From: SVEL01 sp045126215
GTDB taxonomy: Bacteria > Bacillota > Clostridia > Lachnospirales > Lachnospiraceae
DNA: 64,000 nt
Assembly: GCA_045126215.1 (NCBI GenBank)
Contig: JBGVOD010000051.1
Span: 41,061 to 105,060 of the forward strand
Direction of reading: 5' to 3'
Numbering within the stretch: the stretch's first letter is position 1; every line of letters begins with the position of its first letter. Below are positions 62,223-64,000 of this stretch, one piece after another. The notes beneath the pieces were generated by a model that was not told where the DNA came from, did not search any database, and saw nothing but the letters and a program-made list of their open reading frames with translations. A program made the translations under genes and the position numbers.

Positions 62223-63986
62223 ATGAAAAGCTTAATTGAATTATTATCTGAAAAGCTTGGCGAAAGCTTTGAAAAAGCAGGATATGATAAAAAATATGGA
62301 AAGGTTACAATTTCAAACAGACCAGATCTTTGTGAATATCAGTGTAATGGAGCAATGGCTTCTGCAAAACAGTACAAATGCGCACCTGCAATGATAGCAA
62401 ATGCAGTTGTAGAAAATTTAAAAGATGATGAAATGTTTGATGAAATAGTAGTTGTAAATCCTGGATTTATTAATATTAAGATTTCAGAAGAATATTTAAG
62501 TGAATATGTAGATAAATTATCAAAAGATGAGATGCTTGGTGTTGAAAAAACTGAAGGAAAGACAATAGTAATTGATTATGGTGGAGCAAATGTCGCAAAA
62601 CCTTTACATGTAGGTCATTTACGTTCAGCAATTATCGGCGAAACATTAAAGAGATTGATGAGATACAAAGGTGATAAGGTAATAGGTGATGTTCATTTAG
62701 GCGATTGGGGACTTCAGATGGGTCTTATTATTGAACAGTTAAGAGTAGAACAGCCTGATCTTGTTTATTTTGATGATACATATGAAGGTGAATATCCAAG
62801 TGAACCACCTTTTACAATTTCTGAACTTGAAAAAATTTATCCGACTGCCAGCGCAAGATCAAAAGAAGATGAAGAATTCAAAGAGAAGGCTCAGACTGCA
62901 ACACTTGAATTACAGAAGGGCAAGAGAGCGTATAGGGCTTTATGGCAACATATATTAACAGTTTCGATTGCGGACTTAAAAAAGAATTATAAAAATCTAA
63001 ATGTAGATTTTGACTTATGGAAGGGCGAAAGTGATGCAGAAGAGTTCATCCCAGATATGGTTGATGATTTAATAAACAGAGGTTTTGCTCATGAGAGTCA
63101 GGGAGCTATGGTTGTAGATGTAATGGAAGAAACAGACCAGAAGGAAATTCCACCTTGTATTATCAGAAAGTCAGATGGTGCAGCTCTCTACGCTACATCA
63201 GATCTTGCAACACTGGTACAGAGAAAGAGAGATTTTAATCCTGATGAGGTAATCTACATTGTGGATAAACGTCAGGAGATGCATTTTACTCAGGTATTCA
63301 GAGTTGCAAAGAAAACAGGTATTGCTGATGAAAATGAACAGCTTAAGTTTATTGGTTTCGGTACAATGAATGGAAAAGATGGAAAGCCGTTTAAGACAAG
63401 AGCAGGCGGTGTTATGCGTCTTGAAACATTGATTAGTGATATCAATAATGCTGTATATGAAAAAATGATGGAAAATAGGGAAATATCAGAAGAAGAAGCA
63501 AAAGAAATCTCCAAAGTTGTGGGTCTTTCTGCAATTAAATATGGTGATTTATCAAATCAGGCTTCAAAGGATTATATCTTTGATACAGAAAGATTTACAT
63601 CATTTGAGGGAAATACAGGCCCATATATTTTATATACACTTGTCCGTATAAAGTCTATTTTAAAGAAATATGCGGAAAATGGTGGAAAAGTTGGAGAAAT
63701 AAAGCTTAATAAAAAGTTATCATCAACAGAAAAAACACTTATGATGGAACTTTCAAAGTATAATTCTGTTATTGATTCTGCTTATGAGGAACTTGCTCCA
63801 CATAAAATTTGTTCATATATATATGATTTATCAAATACATTCAATGGTTTCTATCATGAAAATAAAATCTTGGCTGAGCAGGATGCAAATAGACAATATG
63901 GATTTATCAGCCTGTTGATAGCAACAAAGAAGGTACTTGAAACATGTATTGATATCTTAGGTTTCGAAGCACCGGATAGAATGTAA
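62223..63986 (+). CDS. argS: arginyl-tRNA synthetase
   Basis: Class I synthetase for tRNA-Arg, 587 residues, complete 14 bases before the window edge. The N-terminal Add1 domain (1-110) is followed by the HIGH motif HVGHLRSA in KPLHVGHLRSAIIG (about 129-142) and GDVHLGDWGLQMG. The KMSK loop is the degenerate KPFKTRAGG typical of ArgRS. SNQASKDYIFD and GNTGPYILYTLVRI precede a C-terminal DALR anticodon-binding domain ending GFEAPDRM. GGATGGAAG precedes the ATG. Confidence 0.96.
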   Translation: MKSLIELLSEKLGESFEKAGYDKKYGKVTISNRPDLCEYQCNGAMASAKQYKCAPAMIANAVVENLKDDEMFDEIVVVNPGFINIKISEEYLSEYVDKLSKDEMLGVEKTEGKTIVIDYGGANVAKPLHVGHLRSAIIGETLKRLMRYKGDKVIGDVHLGDWGLQMGLIIEQLRVEQPDLVYFDDTYEGEYPSEPPFTISELEKIYPTASARSKEDEEFKEKAQTATLELQKGKRAYRALWQHILTVSIADLKKNYKNLNVDFDLWKGESDAEEFIPDMVDDLINRGFAHESQGAMVVDVMEETDQKEIPPCIIRKSDGAALYATSDLATLVQRKRDFNPDEVIYIVDKRQEMHFTQVFRVAKKTGIADENEQLKFIGFGTMNGKDGKPFKTRAGGVMRLETLISDINNAVYEKMMENREISEEEAKEISKVVGLSAIKYGDLSNQASKDYIFDTERFTSFEGNTGPYILYTLVRIKSILKKYAENGGKVGEIKLNKKLSSTEKTLMMELSKYNSVIDSAYEELAPHKICSYIYDLSNTFNGFYHENKILAEQDANRQYGFISLLIATKKVLETCIDILGFEAPDRM

Positions 63987-64000
63987 ATATATAAGAAAAG

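Overview
This window reads as chromosome of an AT-rich, low-G+C Gram-positive anaerobe of the Clostridia, most likely a Lachnospiraceae relative. The species is not decided here. The inference rests on gene order (a flagellum-type DUF342/DUF6115 tail before rpsB-tsf; bactofilin-pyrH-frr-uppS-cdsA-dxr-rseP-ispG-polC; hrcA-grpE-dnaK-dnaJ; lepA-hemW-DUF5721), a Gram-positive PolC polymerase, purine-rich ribosome-binding sites and an A+T-rich base composition (judged by eye). Nearly all of the window is ordinary housekeeping DNA. No rRNA, tRNA, CRISPR array, prophage or transposase gene was seen.

Layout. 1-2131: end of a membrane/coiled-coil operon of the kind found beside flagellar genes. 2318-4319: rpsB and tsf. 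4457-5149: a Phd/PIN toxin-antitoxin pair with a palindromic operator inside its promoter. 5172-9724: a polyamine ABC transporter (potABCD) with an enlarged ATPase and binding protein. 9817-11645: a DUF4234 membrane protein and ilvE. 12121-15109: a complete GTP-to-preQ1 operon (queD, queE, folE, queC, queF). 15242-21574: trpS, a GH13 amylase, a CapA lipoprotein, a polysaccharide deacetylase and a bactofilin. 21616-32710: pyrH, frr, isoprenoid/phospholipid/protease genes and polC. 32866-36383: a LiaF-like protein divergent from a LytTR regulator, then htpG with a CIRCE operator. 36597-40109 (minus strand): lepA-hemW-DUF5721. 40337-47330: pgi, then the CIRCE-controlled hrcA-grpE-dnaK-dnaJ operon. 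47358-51966: an SNF-family transporter, a tandem-repeat region and two cell-wall proteins. 52094-56387: carAB. 56988-63986: a GH13 lipoprotein, an M18 aminopeptidase, a UDP-sugar pyrophosphorylase and argS.

The least explained material is between genes. (1) Three copies of one palindromic element (about 11748-12072, 32719-32817 and 56427-56860) share roughly 60-bp inverted arms; two of them also share a 43-bp asymmetric core in opposite orientations. (2) A 69-bp near-perfect palindrome at 10461-10529 has ends like the largest of these. (3) Two 88-bp copies of a hairpin repeat, 86/88 identical, lie between pgi and the hrcA promoter, and a 14-bp piece of it sits at the htpG transcription start. 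(4) Four tandem units of about 96 bp, each with a conserved inverted pair, fill 48971-49330. Small regulatory structures include a terminator that also hides the next gene's ribosome-binding site (16406-16480) and twin hairpin repeats in the trpS leader.

No computation or database search was possible. Promoter and hairpin calls were made by eye, and family names rest on recognised motifs and context.
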